The notes under the pieces were generated by a model that made no database searches, was not told the origin of the DNA, and saw nothing but the letters and a program-made list of their open reading frames with translations. Shown piece by piece: positions 1 to 8,238 of a DNA stretch of 34,140 nucleotides. How positions within the stretch are numbered: position 1 is the first letter of the stretch; the number at the start of each line of letters is the position of its first letter. The position numbers and the translations under genes are program-made. Source of the stretch: Actinomycetota bacterium (GTDB lineage Bacteria; Actinomycetota; Actinomycetes; Nanopelagicales; Nanopelagicaceae). The DNA is taken from NCBI GenBank assembly GCA_947372965.1, contig CANBVR010000014.1, positions 1 through 34,140 of the forward strand. Direction: 5' to 3'.

Positions 1-10
1 GCAAGGTGGG

Positions 11-976
11 TCATACTTTTAGCGGAGTGATAAGTCCGCTGGCCTCAAGATCACTCCATAGATTTGCTGGGAGCTCTAAATCAAAGTCAGCGATATTTGC
101 CTTTAACTCTTTTAAATTTCCAGGTCCAGATAAGACCGTTGCAACTGCAGGATGGCGAAGTGGGAATTGAAGTGCTACCGCCGTTAGTGGCACGTTGTAA
201 TCCGATAAGAAATTACGGATTGCGATCGCCTTATCAATAATTTCCTGTGGGGCTGGGGCGTAATCAAAGTGGGCACCGGGAACTGGGTTGGCTAGTACTC
301 CAGTATTGAAGACACCAGCGGCAACAATCGATACCTTTTTTCTTAACGCCAATGGATATAGCTCCTCTTGCGCGCTCTGGTCCAAGATTGTGTAGCGCCC
401 AGCTATAAGAGCAATATTTAATTCAGTTTCCTTCATGATCGCAATTGAAGCCGGAAGCCAATTCATTCCAATACCAATTGCCTTTATGATCCCCTCTTCC
501 CGTAATCTGGCAAGAATTGGATAGACCACATTAATTGCTTGATCAACTAATTCATCAGCATCGTGAATATAAGCAATCTCAATTTGATCGCGGCCCAGGC
601 GCCATAAACTATCTTTGATAGATTTTTCAATTCCGGCAGCAGAGTAGTCATAATAAATTTCAGTATTTGGATCCGCATTTGGATATTTATCCATCTCCAG
701 GTTTTTTCCTGGGCGAAGTAACCGTCCCAACTTTGTTGAGATGATTACATTGCGACCAGCTGTAGCACGACCAACTCTTCCTTCGCACACGCCATAGCCA
801 TAGAGCGGAGCGGTATCAACATAATTAATTCCCGCATCAAGGGCGTGATCTAATACCTCGCGAGCCTCTTCTTCGCTCACTGCTTTGAAGAGCCCGCCAA
901 TTGGCGCCGTGCCGAGACTGAATTTTGTAACAGATAAGTCAGTTCCATTGATCTTGGTTAATTCATTATGCCTCAT
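11..976 (-). CDS. Aldo/keto reductase, L-fucose dehydrogenase-like
   Basis: NAD(P)-dependent oxidoreductase of the aldo/keto reductase superfamily, 321 aa, a normal full length. The tetrad is visible: Asp in DTAPLYGYG (about residues 54-62), the Tyr of the same motif, Lys in ISTKLG and His in YIHDAD. The overall pattern resembles the D-threo-aldose 1-dehydrogenase/L-fucose dehydrogenase subgroup. It is the last visible gene of the rhamnose operon: its ATG overlaps the TGA of rhamnulokinase (ATGA, 973-976), so translation is probably coupled. Its place suggests action on a deoxy sugar or on the lactaldehyde made by the aldolase upstream; the exact substrate cannot be read from the sequence. 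Family confidence is high, substrate confidence low. Confidence 0.85.
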   Translation of the reverse strand: MRHNELTKINGTDLSVTKFSLGTAPIGGLFKAVSEEEAREVLDHALDAGINYVDTAPLYGYGVCEGRVGRATAGRNVIISTKLGRLLRPGKNLEMDKYPNADPNTEIYYDYSAAGIEKSIKDSLWRLGRDQIEIAYIHDADELVDQAINVVYPILARLREEGIIKAIGIGMNWLPASIAIMKETELNIALIAGRYTILDQSAQEELYPLALRKKVSIVAAGVFNTGVLANPVPGAHFDYAPAPQEIIDKAIAIRNFLSDYNVPLTAVALQFPLRHPAVATVLSGPGNLKELKANIADFDLELPANLWSDLEASGLITPLKV

Positions 977-2376
977 GAGTTCACCGCTCTCGGTAAATAT
1001 TCCTTCTGTTCAATACTGTTAGCGATTAACTTTCGGCCTTCATCCAAATCCTTAATTACACCAAAAGCTTGCATCTGAATAATTAAATTTCCCAGCACAG
1101 TCGCCTCGATTGGGCCAGAGAGAACTTTCTTTCCGGTGGCATCGGCAGTTAATTGATTTAATAAATCGTTGGCCGATCCCCCACCAACAATGTTGATCGT
1201 TGAAACTTCGATTCCAGCTGCATCTTGTAGTTCACCGAGCGTCTTGGCATATGCAGCGGCAAGCGAATCAAAGATGCACCTGGCAAATTCGCCAGGAGTG
1301 GTTGGAACATACTTATTTTGATCTTTTAGATACTTTGCAATTCGCCCAGGCATATCGATTGGCTTTTCAAAGACCGGATCATTTGTATCAAAAATATCTC
1401 GTGATGGAAGTAGGGCAGCCTCGGCCGCTAATTGCGCCGCGCTATAGCTCGCACCTTGATCGCGCCAATGGCGGATTGATTCTTCAAGTAACCACATGCC
1501 GGTTACATTTCGAATGAATCTAATTCGTCCCTCGGCCCCAATTTCATTTGTGATGTTGTAGTTCATCGCCTTGGAATCGGTAACGGCCTTTGAAAGTTCT
1601 AGACCAACTAATGACCAGGTGCCGGATGAGATATATGCGGATTTACCAAAAAGTGGTGTTCCTGCAACTGCAGATGCGGTGTCATGTGAACCAACCGATA
1701 CAACTTGCGCCCCGTCGATGGCACCGTGGCCTTTAACTTTTCCAAGTTTTACGCCAGGTTTGTGGACAGGTGGAAATATTTTTCGTGGGATGCCCAACTT
1801 ATCAATCAGCTCGAAATCCCAATCTTGAGTCTTGGCATTTATTAATTGAGTAGTGGAGGCGTTGGTGACTTCGGCCCCTTTTACCCCACATAAAATGTAA
1901 TTAAGTAAATCCGGGAGAAGTAGGAATTCTTTGGCTCGTTTTAATTCATCGGTCTCTTTGGCGGAATAAAATTGGTAGGCAGTATTAAAGAAAATGAATT
2001 GAATACCTGTGCGACCGTAGATATATTCCAAACCTAAATCGTGCTTTAGTGAATCCATCAGGCCATCAGTGCGCTTATCGCGATAGGCAAATGGAGTTTC
2101 GATTAATTCACCGCGCTCATCCAACAGCCCGTAATCAACAGCCCAAGAATCGACGCCAACTGATTTAATTTCACCGAGTTCACTAGCCTTATTAAGGCCA
2201 GCCAAAACTTCACTAACGATGTGCTCCCACTCCCAGCGAAAGGAGCCATCAGGCAGGATCTTTGCTTCATGTTTAAAGCGATGTACTTCTTGCATCGCAA
2301 TCTTTCCTGAATCAAGGCGCCCTACGGCAACTCGGCCACTAGACGCCCCAAGATCAACTGCTGCAAATAGCTCCAT
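973..2376 (-). CDS. rhaB: Rhamnulokinase
   Basis: FGGY-family sugar kinase, 467 aa, that would phosphorylate L-rhamnulose to L-rhamnulose 1-phosphate in the cytoplasm. The N-terminal phosphate-binding motif is VDLGASSGR (about 7-15). Further family motifs are VGVDSWAVDYGLLD, YRDKRTDG, GSHDTASAV and ISSGTWSLVG, all typical of RhaB. It lies 6 nt after the aldolase/dehydrogenase stop codon and overlaps the next gene by 4 nt, so it is mid-operon. A paralogue of the same family starts the divergent operon at 10943. Assignment to rhamnulose rests on the neighbouring isomerase, mutarotase and rhamnulose-phosphate aldolase genes. Confidence 0.93.
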   Translation of the reverse strand: MELFAAVDLGASSGRVAVGRLDSGKIAMQEVHRFKHEAKILPDGSFRWEWEHIVSEVLAGLNKASELGEIKSVGVDSWAVDYGLLDERGELIETPFAYRDKRTDGLMDSLKHDLGLEYIYGRTGIQFIFFNTAYQFYSAKETDELKRAKEFLLLPDLLNYILCGVKGAEVTNASTTQLINAKTQDWDFELIDKLGIPRKIFPPVHKPGVKLGKVKGHGAIDGAQVVSVGSHDTASAVAGTPLFGKSAYISSGTWSLVGLELSKAVTDSKAMNYNITNEIGAEGRIRFIRNVTGMWLLEESIRHWRDQGASYSAAQLAAEAALLPSRDIFDTNDPVFEKPIDMPGRIAKYLKDQNKYVPTTPGEFARCIFDSLAAAYAKTLGELQDAAGIEVSTINIVGGGSANDLLNQLTADATGKKVLSGPIEATVLGNLIIQMQAFGVIKDLDEGRKLIANSIEQKEYLPRAVNS

Positions 2377-2382
2377 AACTAT

Positions 2383-4422
2383 TTATCGCATGAATGCTGC
2401 TGCGACGCCACCATCTACTGGAATGTGTAAGCCGGTCGTAAGTGACAAGTCGCCACCTAGAAGAGCAAAGACTGCCGCCGCAATATGGTCTGGCAAAACT
2501 TCTTTTTTCAAGATAGTTCGCTTGGCATAAAACTCACCGAGTTTCTCTTCTTCAACTCCATAAACTGCGGCGCGATTGGCGCCCCAACCTGATGAGAAGA
2601 TTCCTGAACCTTGGACTACGCCATCTGGATTAATTCCATTAACGCGAATTCCTGATTCACCTAATTCAGCTGCAAGCAACCTTACTTGGTGAGATTGATT
2701 TGCCTTGGTTGCGCCGTAAGCCACGTTATTTGGTCCAGCGAAGACTGAGTTCTTCGAAGAGATATAAATAATGTCAGCCGATAAACCTTGTGCCAACATC
2801 ACCTTTGCAGATTCGCGGGAAACTAAGAATGAACCGCGACCCATGATGTTGTTCTGTAGGTCCCAATCCTTTAGCGTTGTTTCAACAAGTGATTTACTAA
2901 TTGAGATGCCCGCATTATTAACAACTATATCTAGGCCACCAAAGGCTAGACAGGTTGCGGCAATGGCAGAAGAGATCGCCTCTTCGCTGGTGACATCCAT
3001 TGAAACTGCGACTGCAACATCTGGACCGCCAAGTTCTTTGGCAAGAGCCTGCGCTCCTTCAAGATTTAGATCTGCGATAACAACGCATGCGCCCTCTTTT
3101 GCTAGACGAGTTGCAGTTGCCTTGCCTAAACCTGATGCCGCGCCAGTTACTAGTGCGATGCGACCGGCAAGTGGCTTTGGCTTTGGAGCCCGACGAAGCT
3201 TTGCTTCTTCTAGATCCCAATATTCGATGCGGAACTTTTCAACTTCCGGAATTGGTGCGTAGATAGAGAGCGCTTCAGCTCCCCGCATAACGTTTATTGC
3301 ATTGATATAAAACTCAGATGCCACACGAGCGGTTTGCTTATCTTTTCCATAGGTAAACATTCCGATTCCTGGAATAAGAATTACGGCTGGATCAGCGCCA
3401 CGAATTGCTGGTGAATCTTTCTGGGCATGACGATCGTAATAAGCCTGGTAGTCAATGCGATATTGCGCGTGCGCCTTTGCCAACGCCTCGAGTACTTCTT
3501 CCATCGGCGCATCTGGCGCAGTTTGAATCACCATTGGCGATACCTTCGTGCGCAAGAAGTGATCTGGACATGAAGTGCCGAGAGCGGCAAGTTTCATTAG
3601 CGATTCGCGCTCTAGGAAATCTAGAACAACTGGTGCATCGGTGAAGTGACCGAGCATCCGCTTATCAGTAGATGCAATCTTGCGAAGATGAGGCGCTAGT
3701 TCACTGGCGCGTGCGTTTCGAGCAGCATCAGTCAAAGGCACAAATTTTGCAACCTTGGCACCGAAAGGATCTTTCTTTCCCTTTTCGATAATAAATTTCT
3801 CTGCCTTTGTAATGGCATCAACCGAACGCTTTTCACATTCATCGCTGGTATCAGCCCAGGTTGTTAGACCGTGCCCACCAAGGATGCAACCTTTTGCCTT
3901 TGGATTTTCTTTTGCAATCTTTGCCATATCCAATCCAAGTTGGAATCCTGGACGTCGCCAATCAACCCAAAGAATTTCATCGCCAAAACATTCCCGAGTT
4001 AACTTCTCGCCATCAACTGATGTTGCAAGGGCGATAATTGAATCTGGATGAAGGTGATCGACGTGATTGAATTCAACTAGTCCGTGCATCGAAGTATCGA
4101 TACTTGGCGCAGCTCCTCCCATACCAAAGCGACAGTAATCAAAGCGCGCGACCATCTCATCTTCGTGTTCTACACCCCGATATACCTTTGGTAGTTCACG
4201 AAACTTTTCGAGGTCTACTAGCGCTAAACCAGCTTCGGTCATGGTGCCAAGATCGCCACCAGAACCTTTAACCCAAAGTACTTCGGCATCTTTTCCAGTT
4301 GCAGGATTTTTTACAAAACCCTTTGATGAAGTATTTCCACCAGCAAAGTTGGTAATTCGCGGGTCGGAGCCCAATCGATTACTTCGATCTAATAACTCTT
4401 TCGCAGGTTTTGGTGTTGTCAC
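2383..4422 (-). CDS. Bifunctional rhamnulose-1-phosphate aldolase / lactaldehyde dehydrogenase (SDR)
   Basis: Fusion of an N-terminal class II aldolase with a C-terminal short-chain dehydrogenase, 679 aa from the chosen start. The aldolase half carries a zinc-binding HVDHLHP cluster near residue 120 and GGHGLTTW further on; the dehydrogenase half has TGAASGLG (near 425), SSKNS and the YGATK catalytic motif. In characterised relatives the aldolase cleaves rhamnulose 1-phosphate to DHAP and L-lactaldehyde, and the dehydrogenase oxidises lactaldehyde to L-lactate. The frame is open to a GTG at 4434, but the GTG at 4422 has a GGGGAG ribosome site four bases upstream and overlaps the isomerase TAG by one base, so it is preferred. 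The fusion is a known architecture, not an artefact. Confidence 0.93.
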   Translation of the reverse strand: MTTPKPAKELLDRSNRLGSDPRITNFAGGNTSSKGFVKNPATGKDAEVLWVKGSGGDLGTMTEAGLALVDLEKFRELPKVYRGVEHEDEMVARFDYCRFGMGGAAPSIDTSMHGLVEFNHVDHLHPDSIIALATSVDGEKLTRECFGDEILWVDWRRPGFQLGLDMAKIAKENPKAKGCILGGHGLTTWADTSDECEKRSVDAITKAEKFIIEKGKKDPFGAKVAKFVPLTDAARNARASELAPHLRKIASTDKRMLGHFTDAPVVLDFLERESLMKLAALGTSCPDHFLRTKVSPMVIQTAPDAPMEEVLEALAKAHAQYRIDYQAYYDRHAQKDSPAIRGADPAVILIPGIGMFTYGKDKQTARVASEFYINAINVMRGAEALSIYAPIPEVEKFRIEYWDLEEAKLRRAPKPKPLAGRIALVTGAASGLGKATATRLAKEGACVVIADLNLEGAQALAKELGGPDVAVAVSMDVTSEEAISSAIAATCLAFGGLDIVVNNAGISISKSLVETTLKDWDLQNNIMGRGSFLVSRESAKVMLAQGLSADIIYISSKNSVFAGPNNVAYGATKANQSHQVRLLAAELGESGIRVNGINPDGVVQGSGIFSSGWGANRAAVYGVEEEKLGEFYAKRTILKKEVLPDHIAAAVFALLGGDLSLTTGLHIPVDGGVAAAFMR

Positions 4423-5588
4423 TATGCTCCCCACCCAGCTTGCTTTCCGCCAATACGTTCAGCAGAAATCTTTGCTAAGTAACCGCTGCGGGCAAACGCA
4501 GCCTTAGGATCTGGATCAAGTCCTTGTTCTGCGCGAAGTTCACCAAGCATTGGACGAACATCTGTGTTGTATGCGTCCATCAAGATGTCATTTCCACCGA
4601 GAATATCGCCAGCAACTTGCGCCTTCATAAGTGCATCGGCATCAACTAATAACGCCTTTGCCACTGCTTCTTGAACATTTGTAATCGAACGAATTTGACC
4701 TGGGATCTTATCTTCGATGTTGTGGCATTGATCTAGTACATAAGAAACCGGAGTGCCAACATCAAAACCGCCACCTTGATTTACTTCGTGCATGATTCTA
4801 AATAGTTGGAATGGATCTGCAGCGCCAACAATTAGGTCATCATCGGCATAGAAGCGTGAGTTAAAGTCAAATGCACCTAAACGCTTCTTCCAAAGTAGGA
4901 AGGCGACGATGTATTCAATATTTGTACCTGGTGCATGGTGCCCGGTATCAACGCAGACTGCCGCCTTTGGTCCAAGTTCTAGACAGTGAACATATGAAGT
5001 TCCCCAGTCAGGCACATCGGTTGAGTAGAAAGCTGGTTCGAAGAACTTATATTCCAAAAGCATTCTTTGGTTTGGTCCAAGACGGTCATAACATTTGCGA
5101 AGCGATTCAGCTAGACGCTCTTGGCGACCACTTAGATCATCTTGGCCTGGATAGTTTGTACCGTCGGCAAACCAGAGCTTTAGATCTTGTGCGCCAGTGA
5201 TATTCATAATTTCTAGGCATTCATAGAGATGATCTACTGCCTTCTGGCGAATCTTGGCATCTGGGTGACAGACTGAACCAAGTTTGTAATCATCGTCTTG
5301 GAAAGTATTTGAGTTTGCAGTACCAAGGCGAACGCCTAGATCTTTGGCATGCTGGGCTAACTTTGAGTAATCCTCAACTTTGTCCCAAGGAATGTGCATC
5401 GCAACTGAAGGAGCTGCGCCAGTAAACTTGTGAACCTGGGCAGCATCGGCAATCTTTTCAAATGGATCGCGTGGAGTTCCGGGAGATGCGAATACTTTGA
5501 AGCGAGTACCCGAATTTCCATAAGCCCATGAAGGCACTTCAATATAAAAGCGCTTTAAGACTTCCTTTGCTTCTTTGATACTTGCCAT
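4422..5588 (-). CDS. rhaI: L-rhamnose isomerase (Pseudomonas stutzeri type)
   Basis: TIM-barrel aldose-ketose isomerase, 388 aa, converting L-rhamnose to L-rhamnulose. It resembles the RhaI/P. stutzeri form rather than the longer RhaA of enteric bacteria. Visible motifs include LWFADGTNYPGQDD, VDTGHHAPGTNIE and FDFNSRFYADDDL, which carry the acidic and His metal ligands expected in this family. A clear GGGAG ribosome site precedes the ATG. It sits 23 nt after the mutarotase gene and its stop overlaps the start of the aldolase/dehydrogenase gene. The combination with mutarotase, kinase and aldolase makes rhamnose the likely natural substrate. Confidence 0.93.
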   Translation of the reverse strand: MASIKEAKEVLKRFYIEVPSWAYGNSGTRFKVFASPGTPRDPFEKIADAAQVHKFTGAAPSVAMHIPWDKVEDYSKLAQHAKDLGVRLGTANSNTFQDDDYKLGSVCHPDAKIRQKAVDHLYECLEIMNITGAQDLKLWFADGTNYPGQDDLSGRQERLAESLRKCYDRLGPNQRMLLEYKFFEPAFYSTDVPDWGTSYVHCLELGPKAAVCVDTGHHAPGTNIEYIVAFLLWKKRLGAFDFNSRFYADDDLIVGAADPFQLFRIMHEVNQGGGFDVGTPVSYVLDQCHNIEDKIPGQIRSITNVQEAVAKALLVDADALMKAQVAGDILGGNDILMDAYNTDVRPMLGELRAEQGLDPDPKAAFARSGYLAKISAERIGGKQAGWGA

Positions 5589-5611
5589 TTCTTTTCACTC
5601 CCTTAGGTTGA

Positions 5612-5935
5612 TTAATCTAAATGGAAAACTTCTTCTAACTCTAAAAATCCTTCATCGGGCCGGCGCCCTTCTAGCGCGACAAAAAATTTACCCATCTCTG
5701 CTTGCCACTTGGCATTGATTGCGGTCTTTTCCATACCAGCTTTTGCCGCAGCCAAACTTGGGGTTTCAAGGTAACCAATCAAGGTTCCATCTTTGCGATC
5801 TAGATAAAGTGAGTAATTTCCCCAACCGGTGTCACGAAGGGCATCAAGCATCTCTGGCCAAACGGTTTTGTGTCGGTCGACGTATTCGTCTAAAAACTCA
5901 AGTTTTACCTGGAGACGAAAACAAACTCTCTCCAT
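5612..5935 (-). CDS. rhaM: L-rhamnose mutarotase
   Basis: Small protein of 107 aa in the RhaM/YiiL family, a dimeric alpha-beta fold that interconverts the anomers of L-rhamnose before isomerisation. Typical features are the N-terminal MERVCFRLQVK strand, the YVDRHKTVWPEML segment with its conserved His, NYSLYLD and the Trp-rich WQAEMGKFF helix. An AGGAGA site lies about 10 nt before the ATG. It is the first enzyme gene after the terminator that follows rhaS, so expression of the enzyme half depends on read-through past 6022-6055 or on a promoter in 5936-6020 that I could not identify with confidence. Confidence 0.93.
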   Translation of the reverse strand: MERVCFRLQVKLEFLDEYVDRHKTVWPEMLDALRDTGWGNYSLYLDRKDGTLIGYLETPSLAAAKAGMEKTAINAKWQAEMGKFFVALEGRRPDEGFLELEEVFHLD

Positions 5936-6021
5936 GGCTACTTAAATTCTCCTAACTAGGGGTTTACTTGCTTAACTCTAGTGAATTTAACTTCTCTACG
6001 GAAGGGTCTTGCAAAAAATAA
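5936..6021. other. Short intergenic spacer upstream of rhaM
   Basis: Between the rhaS terminator and rhaM there are about 85 bases. They contain the rhaM ribosome site and AT-rich sequence but no convincing -10/-35 pair. If a separate promoter for the enzyme genes exists it must lie here. Confidence 0.4.
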
Positions 6022-6055
6022 TTTAGGGCAGTCCCCCGAAGGAAACTGCCCTAAA
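6022..6055 (-). terminator. Rho-independent terminator after rhaS
   Basis: Perfect 11-bp inverted repeat, TTTAGGGCAGT (6022-6032) and ACTGCCCTAAA (6045-6055), with a 12-nt loop. On the minus strand the stem is followed by TTATTTTTTGC, a good U-tract. It ends or attenuates transcripts from the transport genes, so the binding-protein and transporter mRNAs can outnumber the enzyme mRNA. Confidence 0.85.
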
Positions 6056-6092
6056 TCTTTAAGAACTTACATCAACTAATCTCGTTGAGAAA

Positions 6093-7106
6093 TTAGAAGT
6101 TGTATTGATCTACGTTCTTTGCTGTGAATACAGTTGCTGGTCCGAGGATTATCTCGTTTCCAACGGCACCTGCTGTAACTGTACGAGACTTCAAGCCCTT
6201 GTCGCCCTTGCCAGACTTAACAACTGCGCCAACCTTTACAGATTGCTTGTTGTTACGAATTGCGTTAGCAACTTGAACTGCAACGTAACCGAAGTTCTCA
6301 ACATCCCATAGAGATGCTTGAGCTCCTGATCCGTCCTTGATGTATGTCTTCATGTCGTTAGGCAATCCAAGACCGGTTACGAAAACCTTGCCCTTTGATG
6401 CTGAACCTGAAACATACTTGGCAGCAGCAACGATACCTACTGATGTAGGAGCAACGATTGCCTTGATTGTTGGATACTTCTGGATTAGGCCTTGAGTTTC
6501 TGTTGTTGACTCTTCTGGCTTATCTAGACCGTACGCAGTTGCAACAACCTTGATATCTGGATACTTAGCCGCTAGGCGCTTCTTCATGAAGTCGATCCAA
6601 ACGTTCTGGTTTGTTGCATCTGGTGTTGTTGAAAGTACTGCGATGTCGCCACTTCCGCCAGCTAGATCTGCTGCTGAATCTGCAAGTGCGTTACCGATAC
6701 CTTCTGAAGATGCTTGGTTTACGAATACTGAACGACCAGCTGGAGCAACATCTGAATCGTATGTAACAACTGTTACACCCTTCTTCTGCGCTGCCTTAAG
6801 TGCTGGTACTAGAGCGTCCTTGTCATTAGCTGCAACGATCAATACGTTGTAACCACCTTGTACGGCTGCGTTAATTTCCTTAACTTGTGCAGCGGCTGTG
6901 ATTTCTGTAGGTCCCTTGTATGCACATGTTGCACCAAGTTCTTTACATGCACGTTGTACACCCTTGTCAGCTGCTTGGAAGTAGCCAATTGTTCCTAGCT
7001 TAGGAATATGGGCGATCTTCAGCTTTGCTGCTGCTTGTGATGAAGGTGCTACAAATGCAGTTGCGATCAACGCACCTGTTGCAATTGCTGCTAATACTTT
7101 CTTCAA
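6093..7106 (-). CDS. rhaS: Rhamnose ABC transporter substrate-binding protein
   Basis: Periplasmic-binding-protein type I (RbsB-like) receptor, 337 aa, for a CUT2-type sugar importer. A signal peptide covers about residues 1-26 (MKK start, hydrophobic stretch, SSQAAA at the cleavage region). Mature motifs such as VQGGYNVLIVAANDKDALVPAL and TYDSDVAPAGR match the family. The start is TTG at 7106, with GAAAGGAAG upstream. There is no lipobox Cys after the signal peptide, which is unusual for a Gram-positive binding protein. Rhamnose specificity is inferred from the linked rhamnose genes. A hairpin lies in the leader just upstream and a strong terminator lies downstream. Confidence 0.9.
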   Translation of the reverse strand: MKKVLAAIATGALIATAFVAPSSQAAAKLKIAHIPKLGTIGYFQAADKGVQRACKELGATCAYKGPTEITAAAQVKEINAAVQGGYNVLIVAANDKDALVPALKAAQKKGVTVVTYDSDVAPAGRSVFVNQASSEGIGNALADSAADLAGGSGDIAVLSTTPDATNQNVWIDFMKKRLAAKYPDIKVVATAYGLDKPEESTTETQGLIQKYPTIKAIVAPTSVGIVAAAKYVSGSASKGKVFVTGLGLPNDMKTYIKDGSGAQASLWDVENFGYVAVQVANAIRNNKQSVKVGAVVKSGKGDKGLKSRTVTAGAVGNEIILGPATVFTAKNVDQYNF

Positions 7107-7131
7107 AGTAACTTCCTTTCAGTTAAGAGAA

Positions 7132-7151
7132 CAGAACCTACGTTGGTTCTG
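7132..7151 (-). promoter_or_regulatory. Hairpin in the rhaS leader
   Basis: Perfect inverted repeat CAGAACC-TACGTT-GGTTCTG, 7-bp stem and 6-nt loop, ending 26 nt before the rhaS start codon. There is no U-tract next to it. It could stabilise the 5' end of the rhaS segment after processing, which would favour high binding-protein yield; that role is inferred. Confidence 0.6.
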
Positions 7152-7174
7152 AACACAGGCCTAGATAAGTGGTT

Positions 7175-7229
7175 ACCTAACAAGGTCTGATTTCTTCAAT
7201 CTATTCGCTTAAAGAAGGCCTAACAAGGC
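7175..7229. repeat. Pair of palindromic repeats in the gap before rhaS
   Basis: Two copies of CCTAACAAGG (7176-7185 and 7219-7228) lie 43 bp apart. With their flanking bases each is a small dyad: minus strand ACCT-TGTT-AGGT and GCCT-TGTT-AGGC. The outer base pair differs between copies but stays complementary. Small hairpins or protein-binding sites are both possible. Confidence 0.5.
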
Positions 7230-7234
7230 ATCCT

Positions 7235-8236
7235 TTATAACGATTTAGTTACCTTCCTTCGTGCTTTCGCCTTATTTATAAGGACGGGAGCGGCTACGGA
7301 AGTTAACAACAAGATGCCGGTGACGATCGTGCGCCACTGGGCATTGATCTCGCGAAGGGTTAACCAAGATTCAACGCTACCTGCGAGAAGTACACCCGCA
7401 ATAACGCCCCACATGGTTCCAATTCCACCGAAGATGGAAACTCCGCCGAGCAAACAAGCAGAGATAACAAGTAGTTCTAAACCAACTCCGTTATCTGCTT
7501 GCGCAGTTGAGAATCTAAAGGTGTAGATAACGCCAGCGATACCTGACATAAATCCAGTAAAGGTAAAGACGATTATCTTGTGGCGAATTACATTTACGCC
7601 CGCAAACTTGGCAGCTTCTGGACTTTGTCCAATTGCAAGACTGCGACGTCCAAATGGCGTGTTGTGAAGAAGTAACCCAAAACCAATTCCCAAAATAATA
7701 ATTAGTGGAAGTGACTGTGGAATCCAACTCTTACCAATGGTGTCGAATCCAAAGCTAGTCCAATAATCTGGAAACTCATTAACTGTCTTTGTTCCGAGTA
7801 ATCCATTTGCAATACCGCGATAAAGCGCCAGTGTTCCGATGGTTACTGCTAGAGAACCCAGCCCTACCTTGGTAACCAAGATTCCATTTATGAAACCACA
7901 GAGAGTTCCAACCACGATACAGATAATGATTGAGAGCCAAATAGGTGTACCTCGTTCGTAAGACCAACCAAGCATCGCCGAACCAAGGGCAAGAATTGAA
8001 GCAATCGATAGATCAATTTCCCCAACGATGATCAAGAAGATCATGCCAAAGGCCATAATCGTGATCTCAGAAGTATTGGAGAAGATCTGTGAAACGTTGG
8101 TGGTACTTAGGAAATTATCGGTTGTAAGAGTTGCGGCAACCCAGACAACTAGGAGTAGAAGAAGGATTGAAGTATCCCAAGTGAAACGAAACTTAGGCTT
8201 CTTTGCAGTCGTTGAGTCTGGTGTAGTAACTGACAT
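7235..8236 (-). CDS. rhaQ: Rhamnose ABC transporter permease
   Basis: Integral membrane permease of the RbsC-like BPD_transp_2 family, 333 aa, with about nine to ten hydrophobic segments. The family signature is seen in FLIIVGEIDLSIASILALGS near residues 67-86 and in KFAGVNVIRHKIIVFTFTGF, the cytoplasmic loop that contacts the ATPase. It starts 2 nt after the stop of the preceding permease and is separated from rhaS by 128 nt. Together with the second permease it would form the transmembrane pathway. The P/Q naming of the two permeases is by position, so it could be swapped. Confidence 0.88.
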   Translation of the reverse strand: MSVTTPDSTTAKKPKFRFTWDTSILLLLLVVWVAATLTTDNFLSTTNVSQIFSNTSEITIMAFGMIFLIIVGEIDLSIASILALGSAMLGWSYERGTPIWLSIIICIVVGTLCGFINGILVTKVGLGSLAVTIGTLALYRGIANGLLGTKTVNEFPDYWTSFGFDTIGKSWIPQSLPLIIILGIGFGLLLHNTPFGRRSLAIGQSPEAAKFAGVNVIRHKIIVFTFTGFMSGIAGVIYTFRFSTAQADNGVGLELLVISACLLGGVSIFGGIGTMWGVIAGVLLAGSVESWLTLREINAQWRTIVTGILLLTSVAAPVLINKAKARRKVTKSL

Positions 8237-8238
8237 TT

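Noticed and set aside
1200-1828. Plus-strand open frames inside the rhamnulokinase gene
   Set aside because: They lie antisense to a well-recognised kinase, have no family motifs and no ribosome site.
2383-4422. Aldolase-dehydrogenase fusion as a novel architecture
   Set aside because: This fusion is already well known in rhamnose operons of many bacteria.
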